33,780 nt of DNA from Candidatus Heimdallarchaeota archaeon (GTDB lineage Archaea; Asgardarchaeota; Heimdallarchaeia; Heimdallarchaeales; Heimdallarchaeaceae), in assembly GCA_016840095.1 (NCBI GenBank), contig JAEOSZ010000094.1, forward strand, positions 1 to 33,780. The letters are read 5' to 3'. Of this stretch, positions 16,872 through 24,638 are shown piece after piece (position 1 is the stretch's first letter; every line of letters begins with the position of its first letter). The notes below the pieces were generated by a model. The model ran no database searches. It was not told where the DNA came from and worked only from the letters and a program-made list of their open reading frames with translations. The position numbers and the translations under genes are program-made.

Positions 16872-18440
16872 CTAATGATCTGATTCATCAAAAGTGTAAC
16901 CTTTCTCTATTTTGAACTCGCAGAAATTATGACCAGTTCCATGGCATTTTGTTTCAGTAACAATAGGAGGATCATTTAGTATTAGTGCTAAACGTCCAGC
17001 AATGTAGCCAGCTTGAAAGTCACACAATACTTCGTTCAAATTTGTTTCAGAGAGGTTTGCACCTGAAGCATATGCGCATTCATGGATTCTTATAAACATC
17101 TCATCTTCATCTTCTCCTTCAAAAACATCAACAAAAGAGTGTTGTCGGGACAAATAGTTTGTTGGGTGAGTTAAATACTTCTTCATAATTTCTGTAGCTT
17201 GTTTTAAAGACTCTATAGGTAATTCTGCATCTTCTGATGCTAACAAATCATAAATATGACTCTTACCTGGTCCTATAACTCCAAGCTCTCTCCCTGCAGA
17301 ATACAGTAGAGCACCACAGAATTTATCTCGAAACTTGAGGGACATTATCTGTTGTTGTAAAGAGCTTATATGGACATAATCAAGATCATTTGGCCTTAGA
17401 GCTTCCTTCATTAGCATAGAATTATATCCATGTTGAGTTGTTTCATGAATAAACTCATAGAATAATTGCCGTCTATGTTCTTCTGCTGGAAATTCTCCTA
17501 GAAACTGAACTTGTTTAGCTTGACTAATATCTAGAATCTTGTAAGGAGCTTTACCAATCTCTTTACCAATGTGTACTTCTATATCAAATTCACAGTAGTC
17601 GTCTCCTAATCCCTTGCACTTTGTTTCAACTACACTAGTTGCTGAACCTATCATTGCTTCTATTGTACCAGCAATCTCACCAGCTGTGAAATGACATAGA
17701 GTTTCGCCTATGTTAATTGCACCTGCACTATTAGCAAGTTCATAGATTCTGAGAGTAGCTGTATATCCTTCCATCTTTGCAACATCACATTGGGTAGCAT
17801 GATAGAGAGGAACAGTAGTGTTATGACTATACAATTGAGCAAGAGCTAGTAAAACTTCTTGGAATCTTTCTTCAGGTTTGACAGCACCAACTCTGGGATT
17901 TAAAACTGTTAAATAGTATGGAGCTGCACCAAAAATACCTAGTTCTCTTCCGCTTTGATAAAGAAGTTGGGGAATTAGTGGGTCTAGTTGTAAAAGAGAC
18001 ATCATCACTGCTTGATATACACTAATATGAACATAATCACCTAGATTTTTGCGAACGATCTCCTGAGAAATAATACTGCTGATGGTATTCTTTGTAAGAA
18101 TCATCATACTTTCTTTTCTTCTTGTATCTTTTTCCTGGCTGATAATGTTTGGTAGAATTTGCGACCAAAGCTTTTCTCTAATAACATCTTCAGTAATTAA
18201 ACCCTCAGCTATCCTTTCCTCATTCATCATGACTACAGGAACACTTAGAATACCATATTTAGCCGCAATCTCTTGTTCTTCAGATATATCGATTGTACTC
18301 ACGTGAAGCATTCCTTTCATTGAGGTACCTGCGATATTTTCAATAACACGTTTAACATCAGGACATGCAAAACAGGTAGGACTAGTAAAGAATAAAAGCC
18401 TCATTCTTTCGGTATCTTGAAGAGTTTCATCTTCGGCCAT
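16872..18440 (-). CDS. Thioredoxin-like domain fused to two tandem V4R (4-vinyl reductase) modules
   Basis: The 522-residue protein has three parts. Residues 13-100 resemble a glutaredoxin/thioredoxin fold with a CFAC redox pair (C23, C26) and a cis-Pro segment SVPVV near 67-71. Two homologous modules of about 160 residues follow (about 134-292 and 353-512). Each starts with DYVHIS, continues through a YxxGRELG segment, and ends in a V4R signature of the form LCxFxAGxIAG followed by ETKCxGxGxxxCEF. V4R domains bind small hydrophobic or tetrapyrrole-type ligands through conserved cysteines; known members assist bacteriochlorophyll synthesis or act as sensors. A redox-sensing or ligand-relay role is inferred. 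A TTG 24 nt upstream extends the frame, but ATG 18440 is a better start. No TM segment is seen. Confidence 0.8.
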   Translation of the reverse strand: MAEDETLQDTERMRLLFFTSPTCFACPDVKRVIENIAGTSMKGMLHVSTIDISEEQEIAAKYGILSVPVVMMNEERIAEGLITEDVIREKLWSQILPNIISQEKDTRRKESMMILTKNTISSIISQEIVRKNLGDYVHISVYQAVMMSLLQLDPLIPQLLYQSGRELGIFGAAPYYLTVLNPRVGAVKPEERFQEVLLALAQLYSHNTTVPLYHATQCDVAKMEGYTATLRIYELANSAGAINIGETLCHFTAGEIAGTIEAMIGSATSVVETKCKGLGDDYCEFDIEVHIGKEIGKAPYKILDISQAKQVQFLGEFPAEEHRRQLFYEFIHETTQHGYNSMLMKEALRPNDLDYVHISSLQQQIMSLKFRDKFCGALLYSAGRELGVIGPGKSHIYDLLASEDAELPIESLKQATEIMKKYLTHPTNYLSRQHSFVDVFEGEDEDEMFIRIHECAYASGANLSETNLNEVLCDFQAGYIAGRLALILNDPPIVTETKCHGTGHNFCEFKIEKGYTFDESDH

Positions 18441-18570
18441 TAAAACAACCCCAGTAAAAAACAATTCAGATAGAATGATAAAAATGTTTGCTTAACATCA
18501 ATGACAAACACTCTCGAAAGTGCAGCCAAAATTGTGCATAAAATTTTTCTGGTTATTATAATTTAAAAGG

Positions 18571-18675
18571 ATGACCTATTTATCATGTCCATCCTATATC
18601 GTAGCCAGGATAATTATTGGATTGTTGGTTGGATTGGCACTAAAGAAAATCAGAGAGAAAAAGAAAGAACCTAAA
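18571..18675 (+). CDS. Possible 34-residue single-TM microprotein
   Basis: An ATG frame encodes a short hydrophobic segment (IVARIIIGLLVGLAL, about 10-24) followed by a basic tail (KKIREKKERT). An A/T-rich box (TTATAATTTAAAAGG) lies immediately upstream, possibly too close to serve as its TATA box. It could be a membrane microprotein, a decayed remnant or chance. No ribosome-binding site is convincing. Confidence 0.2.
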
Positions 18676-18750
18676 ACAGATTATGCGATTTTGATGGGGG
18701 AAATGTAGGTAAAACAACAATCTAAAACTAATCAAGAATTTTTTTCAAGA

Positions 18751-18768
18751 AAGCAAAAGTTATATATC
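18751..18768 (+). promoter_or_regulatory. Thermosome promoter (BRE/TATA)
   Basis: AAGCAAAAG followed by TTATATAT (18760-18767) reads as a purine-rich BRE plus TATA box. It predicts transcription from about 18786-18790 and a leader near 28 nt. GGTGA at 18806-18810 gives a ribosome-binding site 5 nt before the ATG at 18816. Confidence 0.7.
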
Positions 18769-18774
18769 AATGAT

Positions 18775-18792
18775 TGAACATGTGCTTGTTCA
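18775..18792. promoter_or_regulatory. Inverted repeat at the thermosome transcription start (candidate operator)
   Basis: TGAACA and TGTTCA flank a 6-nt spacer (TGTGCT). The repeat begins 7 nt past the TATA box and covers the predicted transcription start, where archaeal repressors such as the heat-shock regulator Phr bind. The sequence is not a match I can assign to Phr. Confidence 0.45.
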
Positions 18793-18815
18793 TTACGAAT
18801 TTAATGGTGATATAA

Positions 18816-20471
18816 ATGTACGGTCAAGGACAAGTACCTGTAATAATTCTAAAAGAAGGAACTCAAAGGTCTAAAGGTAGAGATGCTCAAAGAAATAATA
18901 TTATGGCAGCCACTGTAGTTGCTGACACAATTAAGAGCACACTTGGGCCCAAAGGTATGGATAAAATGATGGTTGATAGCTTAGGGGATATTTTAATCTC
19001 CAATGATGGTGCTACTATTCTTGATGAAATCGATGTTCAACATCCAGCTGCTAAAATGATTGTTCAAGTAGCTAAAGCTCAAGATCAAGAAACAGGTGAT
19101 GGTACCACTAGCTCAGTAATTATCGCAGGAGAACTCCTCAAGAAAGGTGGAGAACTATTAGATAAGAAAATCCATGCATCCTTAATAGTTGAAGGTTATA
19201 AAGCAGCTTCCCAAAAAGCTCAAGAACTAATTGAAGGTTATGCTAAAAAACTCAATCCAACAGAAGACGATAAACTTCTTTTCCAAATTGCTGAAACCTC
19301 ATTGCATAGCAAATCAGTTCATTCAGCTAAGGAAAATATCGCTCAAATTGCTGTCGATAGTGTGAAGAAAGTAGCTGATGAAACTAATGGAAGTTTCATT
19401 GTTGATCTAGATAATATCAAAATCTTACAAAAGATTGGTAAAAATCTAAGAGAATCAAAATTAATTGAAGGTGTTATAGTTGACAAGGAAGTTGTTCACA
19501 CTGGAATGCCTAAGAACATAAAGAATGCAAAAGTGCTTCTTCTCAACCAGAATGTTGAGGTTCAAAAAGGTGAATGGGACAGAGAAATACGTATAAATGA
19601 TCCCTTAGAAATGAAATCCTTCCTTGATAACGAAGAACAAATTTTAAGAGATATGGTTGATCAAATTGTTGAAACTGGAGCAAATGTAGTTGTTGCTCAG
19701 AAAGGTATTGATGATATGGCTCAATACTTCATGGCAAAACAAAATATCATGGCAATCAGACGTGTTAAGAAAAGTGATATGGAAAAACTTGCACGTGCTA
19801 CAGGTGGTAAAGTAGTAACCAATTTGAAAGATGCTAAGAAAGAAGATCTTGGAGATGCAGGATTAGTTGAAGAAGTAAAAATCGGTGATGAAGACCATGT
19901 TTTCATTGGAGAATGTAAGAATCCAAAATCCGTTTCTATAATACTCTATGGTGCTACAAAATACGTAACTGATGAAGCTGAAAGAGCAATTCATGATGCT
20001 CTATGTGTAGTTAGAAATGTTGTAGAAGACAAGACTTACCTACCAGGCGGTGGAGCAACTTATACTGAGCTTTCATTAAGATTAGATGAATATGCAGATG
20101 AATTCAAGGATAAAAGACAACTAGCTGTTAAAGCTTTTGCAGAAGCACTTCTTGCAATCCCAATAACTTTAGCGGAAAATGCAGGAATTGATCCTTTAGA
20201 CATTCTAAATGAACTTCGTTCAGCTCATGCTGAAGAAAATCTATCTGCTGGTTTAAACCTATTCAAAAATGGTAAGATTGAAGATATGTTCAAAATAGGT
20301 ATCATTGAACCCCATAGAGTAGTTGCTCAAGCAATAAAATCTGCAAGTGAATCAGCTATCATGATCATGCGAATTGATGATGTAATTGTAGCTAGATCAA
20401 GTGCTCCAGCTATGCCACCAGGTGGAATGCCTCCAGGAATGGGCGGGGGAATGCCACCAGGAATGATGTAG
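18816..20471 (+). CDS. Thermosome subunit (group II chaperonin)
   Basis: Thermosomes are double-ring ATP-driven folding chambers of archaea, related to eukaryotic CCT. The 551 residues show the canonical blocks: the ATP site [11 protein letters not shown] near the N-terminus, [18 protein letters not shown], and the late [15 protein letters not shown] and [13 protein letters not shown] segments. The C-terminus is the flexible Gly/Met/Pro tail ([18 protein letters not shown]). Length and tail are normal and the gene is intact. It has a strong TATA box, a palindrome at the start site and a strong hairpin terminator, suggesting abundant and regulated expression. It is the only chaperonin gene in the window; further paralogues are likely elsewhere. 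Confidence 0.98.
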   Translation: MYGQGQVPVIILKEGTQRSKGRDAQRNNIMAATVVADTIKSTLGPKGMDKMMVDSLGDILISNDGATILDEIDVQHPAAKMIVQVAKAQDQETGDGTTSSVIIAGELLKKGGELLDKKIHASLIVEGYKAASQKAQELIEGYAKKLNPTEDDKLLFQIAETSLHSKSVHSAKENIAQIAVDSVKKVADETNGSFIVDLDNIKILQKIGKNLRESKLIEGVIVDKEVVHTGMPKNIKNAKVLLLNQNVEVQKGEWDREIRINDPLEMKSFLDNEEQILRDMVDQIVETGANVVVAQKGIDDMAQYFMAKQNIMAIRRVKKSDMEKLARATGGKVVTNLKDAKKEDLGDAGLVEEVKIGDEDHVFIGECKNPKSVSIILYGATKYVTDEAERAIHDALCVVRNVVEDKTYLPGGGATYTELSLRLDEYADEFKDKRQLAVKAFAEALLAIPITLAENAGIDPLDILNELRSAHAEENLSAGLNLFKNGKIEDMFKIGIIEPHRVVAQAIKSASESAIMIMRIDDVIVARSSAPAMPPGGMPPGMGGGMPPGMM

Positions 20472-20474
20472 TTT

Positions 20475-20516
20475 AAAATATGAGTTTTCATATTTTTTAT
20501 TTTTCTTATTTTTCCA
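20475..20516 (+). terminator. Strong hairpin-plus-T-tract terminator of the thermosome gene
   Basis: Nine-base arms AAAATATGA (20475-20483) and TCATATTTT (20488-20496) enclose a GTTT loop three bases after the stop codon. The 3' arm runs into TTATTTTTCTTATTTTT. This is the clearest terminator in the window. Confidence 0.8.
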
Positions 20517-20589
20517 ATTTATTTTTACAATCTAAAAACAATCCCAATTTGGGTTTAAATATCAATTTTCGGATAATAAGTTAGTTAAA

Positions 20590-21810
20590 ATGGGTGAAAA
20601 AGCAAGGAAGGGAGTAAAAAAAGAATTACTAAAAAAAACTCCTTTTGGTTATGTATATAAAGCGACTAACATCAAAAATTGGAAAATCTATATTGGTAAA
20701 GCCAAGGAAGGTAGAACTGGAAGAGGAAAAAACGCAATTGAAAAGCGTTGGAACGAGGAAATTGAGAGAGCTAGACGATTAGAACGTTGGAATAAAGAAC
20801 ACCCCATGGAGAAAAAGAGAATACGTTATATTGAGAATGCTATAAATAAATATGGAGAAGAGAGTTTTAGATTGGAAGAGGTAGATGTAGCATTTACTAA
20901 AAACGAGTTGAATGAGAAAGAAAGATATTGGATAAACTATTTTGAATCAAGACATCACTCTAAAGGTTATAACTTGAGAGATGGGGGTGAGGGTGGATCT
21001 CATCACGAAAAAACAAAAGCGCTATTATCTAAAAAAGCTCAAGAAAACATAAAAAATCCAGAATACTTGAAAAAACTATCACTTGCTACAAAGAATCTGT
21101 GGAAGGATGAAACATATCAAAAAAAAGTGAGAAAAGGAGTTCAGGAGAAATATAAAGAAAAGGAATATTTGGAGAAGCAAATAAAAGAAAGAAGAACAAG
21201 AGCAAAAAATCCAAAGTGGATAAAAAAGATGTCTCGAATTAATAGAGATAGGAGTAAAGATCCAATATGGAGAAAAAAGCTCAGTAATTATAGTCTCGAA
21301 AAATGGAGGGAACGAGAATATGTTAAGAGACAACTAAAGTCTAGGGAAGCAAAAAGAAAGGTTATTGAAGATAAAGAAGAGTTCCTAAAAGATATAACAA
21401 AGATGCAGAAAAAAGATATTGATGCAAAGTATGGTATGACCAGTAAAACAACCAATAGATATATTCAACGGATACTTGGTCATCAAGGAGTAACAAACTT
21501 TACTCAAGCAAGGGATTACTTGGAAAATAGGAATTTAGTTGATGTTCTAGAGGATATTGAAAATAATAAAGAAAGACTATTTAAGGAAAAAATTGAGAAA
21601 AGAAAAAAACTAGATGACAAAAAGCAATTCTTACAAGATATAAAAGAAATGGAGAAAAAAGATATTGATGCAAAGTATGGTATAACCAGCAAAACAACCA
21701 ATAGATATATTCAACGGATACTTGGTCATCAAGGAGTAACAAACTTTACTCAAGCAAGAAATTATCTGAAAAATAAGAATCTAGCTGAAGTTCTAGAGGA
21801 TATAAGATAA
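20590..21810 (+). CDS. GIY-YIG endonuclease with NUMOD-like repeats and duplicated C-terminal HTH module (homing-endonuclease type)
   Basis: The N-terminal 135 residues form a GIY-YIG nuclease: GYVY at 20-23, YIG at 34-36, a catalytic Arg in KRW (R53), Glu111 within NEKERYW, and the GYNLRDGGEGG segment at 126-136 typical of phage- and intron-type members. A Lys/Arg-rich stretch (about 137-255) has repeats of about 25-30 residues with NPxWxKKxS-like cores, like NUMOD3 DNA-binding units. The C-terminus has two 67-residue modules (257-323 and 339-405) each with a helix-turn-helix core (DIDAKYGxTSKTTNRYIQRIL). It is free-standing, just after the thermosome terminator, and has A/T-richer, Lys/Arg-heavy content unlike its neighbours, suggesting a selfish mobile gene. 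Confidence 0.88.
   Translation: MGEKARKGVKKELLKKTPFGYVYKATNIKNWKIYIGKAKEGRTGRGKNAIEKRWNEEIERARRLERWNKEHPMEKKRIRYIENAINKYGEESFRLEEVDVAFTKNELNEKERYWINYFESRHHSKGYNLRDGGEGGSHHEKTKALLSKKAQENIKNPEYLKKLSLATKNLWKDETYQKKVRKGVQEKYKEKEYLEKQIKERRTRAKNPKWIKKMSRINRDRSKDPIWRKKLSNYSLEKWREREYVKRQLKSREAKRKVIEDKEEFLKDITKMQKKDIDAKYGMTSKTTNRYIQRILGHQGVTNFTQARDYLENRNLVDVLEDIENNKERLFKEKIEKRKKLDDKKQFLQDIKEMEKKDIDAKYGITSKTTNRYIQRILGHQGVTNFTQARNYLKNKNLAEVLEDIR
21358..21804 (+). repeat. Tandem in-gene duplication, 246-bp period
   Basis: The segments 21358-21558 and 21604-21804 encode the two C-terminal modules of the GIY-YIG protein. At an offset of 246 bases (82 codons) a run of 68 consecutive bases is identical (21445-21512 versus 21691-21758), including third codon positions, while the flanks have diverged. 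This points to recent duplication or gene conversion. Confidence 0.9.
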
Positions 21811-21850
21811 AATAACATAGTCATCACGATTTTACTTCATTCTTACACAC

Positions 21851-21870
21851 TTTCTTTTTCTTTTGTTTTC
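21851..21870 (+). terminator. T-rich tract after the GIY-YIG gene
   Basis: TTTCTTTTTCTTTTGTTTTC lies 40 nt past the stop codon and before the next promoter (TATA-like CATATAG near 21888-21894). Likely U-tract terminator. Confidence 0.5.
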
Positions 21871-21914
21871 GAAAATAGATAAACTTCATATAGACTTTTC
21901 AATCTTTTTTATTC

Positions 21915-23252
21915 ATGTTAAACCAAGCTGAAGCTTTTCTTGGGAATTTTGAAAAATTAGAATTGGTTACTTGTAGTTATAGCATTTCAAATATAACTCA
22001 AGTGTCATTTATACAAGATGGGTTTGATGTTTACATCACTGGTTTAACAAACCAAATCCATATCGAACAGATAAAATATAATCCAAAAGTAAATCTTCAG
22101 TTTGGGGATAAGGAAATTAATCTAAAGTACCAGGGCAGAGCAAAAATCATTAAAGCTAATGACATCGATGAAGAGCGACTCAAGAAACTGATAAAAGCTG
22201 ATTCAATTTCTCAAGAAGGAATTTTTTCTCCTGTTCTAGTAAAAATTGTGCCAGTGGAAATTAGAGTCGAAAAATGGAGCTTCAATCACAAGTTTCTAGA
22301 AAACAAACCTAACTTAGTAAAAGAAATTGTTCGCTCAATCGGAACTTCATCTAAAATCTGGTTCAGGGCAACACGACTTTCATTTGTAACAGTAAGCTTA
22401 ATGGGTGTTTTCGTTGGAACTGCAATATCCTTTTTTGAAACAGGAAATCTGAATTCCTGGCTAAACTTTCTATTAGCTCTTATTGGTATCGCATTCTTCC
22501 ACATAGCTATTGATTTGTTAAACGACTTCTCAGACCATCAATCTGGTCTAGATGAGACCAACGTTCATTTGACTCCTTTTTCTGGAGGATCAAGAATGAT
22601 TCAAAGTAAGTTGTTTTCTCCAGTAAAAGTATTGATAGGGGCAATTTTCAGTTTATCAATTTGTTTAGCAATTGGTCTGTATCTTAATTTTACAGTAAAT
22701 GGAAATATTATACTTTATATTGGATTAGCAGGAGCATTTTTAGGAATTTTTTATGTTGGAGCTCCCATCAAATTGGTTTATTATGGTTTAGGAGAGCTTG
22801 CTATCTTCTTAAGTTTTGGACCTGGAATAGTATATGGTTCATACTACCTGCAACAGAATGAAACTTTTTCATTTAATCCTCTCCTTATATCTATCTTAAT
22901 CGGTTTATTGATTTCATTGATTCTTTATATCAATCAATTCCCTGATTATGAGGCAGATAAAGCTAAGAAAAAACTGAACTGGGTTGTTCTTCTAGGGAAG
23001 AAAAAAGCTAGACATGTTTATACTTTTTTTATGGGGCTAACATATACACTACTAATTGTTTTTTCGATTCTAAACATCTTACCACTTCTGAGTTTAATTG
23101 TTCTTATCTCAATTCCTTTGCCCATTGTAGCAATTATTTATACATACAAAAATTATGAAAATTATCTAGCTATGATTCCAGCTTCAGCAATGACAATTCT
23201 AACCTGTTTAGCTTTTTCAACACTTCTTGGAATATCCTTATTTGTTGCTTGA
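21915..23252 (+). CDS. UbiA/MenA-type prenyltransferase with N-terminal PNPOx-like split-barrel domain
   Basis: Residues about 140-445 are a polytopic UbiA-family prenyltransferase with about eight or nine TM helices. The first Asp-rich motif is NDFSDHQSGLD (N203, D204, D207, D213) and the second is QFPDYEADKAKKK (D344, D348); the latter resembles MenA of menaquinone synthesis. The first 125 residues are soluble and look like a pyridoxamine-phosphate-oxidase-type (FMN-binding-like) split barrel: strands around ELVTCSYS, SFIQDGFDVYITG, KVNLQFGD and ending in VKIVPVEIRVEKW. The predicted reaction is transfer of a polyprenyl group to an aromatic or lipid acceptor in the membrane. The domain pairing is unusual. 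ATG 21915 has a TATA-like box about 25 nt upstream. The acceptor is unknown. Confidence 0.82.
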   Translation: MLNQAEAFLGNFEKLELVTCSYSISNITQVSFIQDGFDVYITGLTNQIHIEQIKYNPKVNLQFGDKEINLKYQGRAKIIKANDIDEERLKKLIKADSISQEGIFSPVLVKIVPVEIRVEKWSFNHKFLENKPNLVKEIVRSIGTSSKIWFRATRLSFVTVSLMGVFVGTAISFFETGNLNSWLNFLLALIGIAFFHIAIDLLNDFSDHQSGLDETNVHLTPFSGGSRMIQSKLFSPVKVLIGAIFSLSICLAIGLYLNFTVNGNIILYIGLAGAFLGIFYVGAPIKLVYYGLGELAIFLSFGPGIVYGSYYLQQNETFSFNPLLISILIGLLISLILYINQFPDYEADKAKKKLNWVVLLGKKKARHVYTFFMGLTYTLLIVFSILNILPLLSLIVLISIPLPIVAIIYTYKNYENYLAMIPASAMTILTCLAFSTLLGISLFVA

Positions 23253-23269
23253 GAAAAATGTGAACATCC

Positions 23270-24535
23270 TTAGTTTACGATTTTTTTTCCATCTTTTATT
23301 ATGATTTTCCCATTTTTGAAAACAGCATCAGTATGATTAACTCCTAGCTGATAAGGAATAGAAGCAACACTTGGTAAATCTAAAATTAAAATGTCGGCTT
23401 TATTTCCAATGTCTAATGTTCCAATTTCATTTTCTCTGTTCAATGCCCTAGCTCCACCATAGGTAGCTGCTTTTAAGGCCTCTTCGGGAAGCATCTTCAT
23501 CATGAAACAACCCAATCCAATAACTAATTGCATATTCAAAATGTAACAATTTGGGTTAAAATCAGAAGATAACGCAACTTCAACTCCTGCATCTTTAAAC
23601 ATTTGATAATTTGCATACTTCTTTAGCATCAGTACAAAAGGAGTTGCAGGTAGAAGATTCGCAACTACATTAGCTTGAGCCATCACATTAGCTGATACTG
23701 CTTCAGCATAGAGCAGATGATCTGCAGAAACTGCACCCATTTCAGCTGCCATAAGAGCTGCACCAACATTTTCTAGCTCATCAGCATGTACCCTTGATTT
23801 GAATCCAAAGGATTTAGCATCTTCCAAAAATTGCTGTGACTCCTCAACAGAGAAAGCTCCTTTATCAGTCCAAATATCGACAAACTCAGCAAGTTGTTGT
23901 CCTTTTATCTGAGGAAGGAGCTGTGTCATGCTTTCAATATACTCCCATTGATTGCCTAGAAAATCAGCTGGTTTAATATGACAACCAAGAAAGGTAGGAA
24001 TAATATCGATTGGATGTTTTTCATTCACTTCTTTGATTACTTCTAGAATTTTGATCTCAGTTTTTGCATCCAAACCATATCCAGATTTTGCTTCAATTGT
24101 AGTTGTTCCATGTAAAAGCATTTCATCCAGTCTTTGAAGTGCTAATTGCTCAAGCTCTGATTTTGTAGCCTCTCTTGTTTTTTTAACTGAAAACATTATT
24201 CCTCCACCACTTTGAGCTACTTCTAGATATGATTTTCCTTGTATTTTCATTCTCAGCTCATGTGATCTGTCTCCAGCAAATACCAGATGAGTGTGTGAAT
24301 CTACAAAACTTGGGCACACTGTTTTCTTCTTTTTACAATCTATTACCTCATGATCAAACTTTGAGTAATTAGATAGGATGTTTGAAGTCTCACCAATTGC
24401 TTCAATCAGTCCATCTTTTATAACAATAGCATCTGGAATTTCATTTGAGTAGATTGGTTCATATTTGGTAACAGGCCCCAGATATAATTCAGAAGCGTTA
24501 GTAATGATTATTCCTTCTTTCTCCTTATTCTGCAT
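23270..24535 (-). CDS. hutI: Imidazolonepropionase
   Basis: HutI hydrolyses 4-imidazolone-5-propionate to N-formimino-glutamate, the third step of histidine degradation. The 421-residue amidohydrolase has the metal HxH in VDSHTHLVFAGDRSHE (H81, H83), FLGCH, VHADE and SSDFNPN, and the family segment SYLEVAQSGGGI. A TTG nine bases upstream extends the frame but the ATG at 24535 is preferred; an A/T box (CTTTAAAAACTT on the minus strand, near 24563-24574) lies upstream. It is downstream of a histidine ammonia-lyase gene on the same strand (103-nt gap). The urocanase that should act between them is absent here. It converges with the prenyltransferase gene, 17 nt apart. Confidence 0.95.
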   Translation of the reverse strand: MQNKEKEGIIITNASELYLGPVTKYEPIYSNEIPDAIVIKDGLIEAIGETSNILSNYSKFDHEVIDCKKKKTVCPSFVDSHTHLVFAGDRSHELRMKIQGKSYLEVAQSGGGIMFSVKKTREATKSELEQLALQRLDEMLLHGTTTIEAKSGYGLDAKTEIKILEVIKEVNEKHPIDIIPTFLGCHIKPADFLGNQWEYIESMTQLLPQIKGQQLAEFVDIWTDKGAFSVEESQQFLEDAKSFGFKSRVHADELENVGAALMAAEMGAVSADHLLYAEAVSANVMAQANVVANLLPATPFVLMLKKYANYQMFKDAGVEVALSSDFNPNCYILNMQLVIGLGCFMMKMLPEEALKAATYGGARALNRENEIGTLDIGNKADILILDLPSVASIPYQLGVNHTDAVFKNGKIIIKDGKKIVN

Positions 24536-24638
24536 GAATCTCAAGTTTTAGGCAGAAAAGAAGTTTTTAAAGTTTGCTTAATTATTTGAAAAAAGAATAG
24601 AAGGGTGTGAGTGTTTGTATTACACTCAAATTAGAATT

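Larger units (their letters stand above)
18441..18815. promoter_or_regulatory. 375-nt divergent intergenic region, V4R fusion gene versus thermosome
   Basis: This stretch holds the leftward promoter of the thioredoxin-V4R gene and the rightward thermosome promoter. Seen in it: a 6-bp inverted repeat TGTTTG (18485-18490) / CAAACA (18505-18510), a doubtful 34-codon frame at 18571-18675, the thermosome TATA box at 18760-18767, and a palindrome at 18775-18792. The rest shows nothing distinctive. Confidence 0.5.

Noticed and set aside
18441..18464. TTG start adding eight residues to the thioredoxin-V4R protein
   Set aside because: The extra hydrophobic residues are not part of the fold, and ATG 18440 is the more likely codon.
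21079..21333. Hydrophobic antisense frame within the GIY-YIG gene
   Set aside because: Phe/Ser/Ile-rich translation is the expected complement of Lys/Arg/Glu-rich coding DNA, not a membrane gene.
20590..21810. GIY-YIG gene as part of a group I intron or intein in the thermosome gene
   Set aside because: The thermosome coding region is complete and ends in its own terminator before the endonuclease begins; no intron structure is visible.
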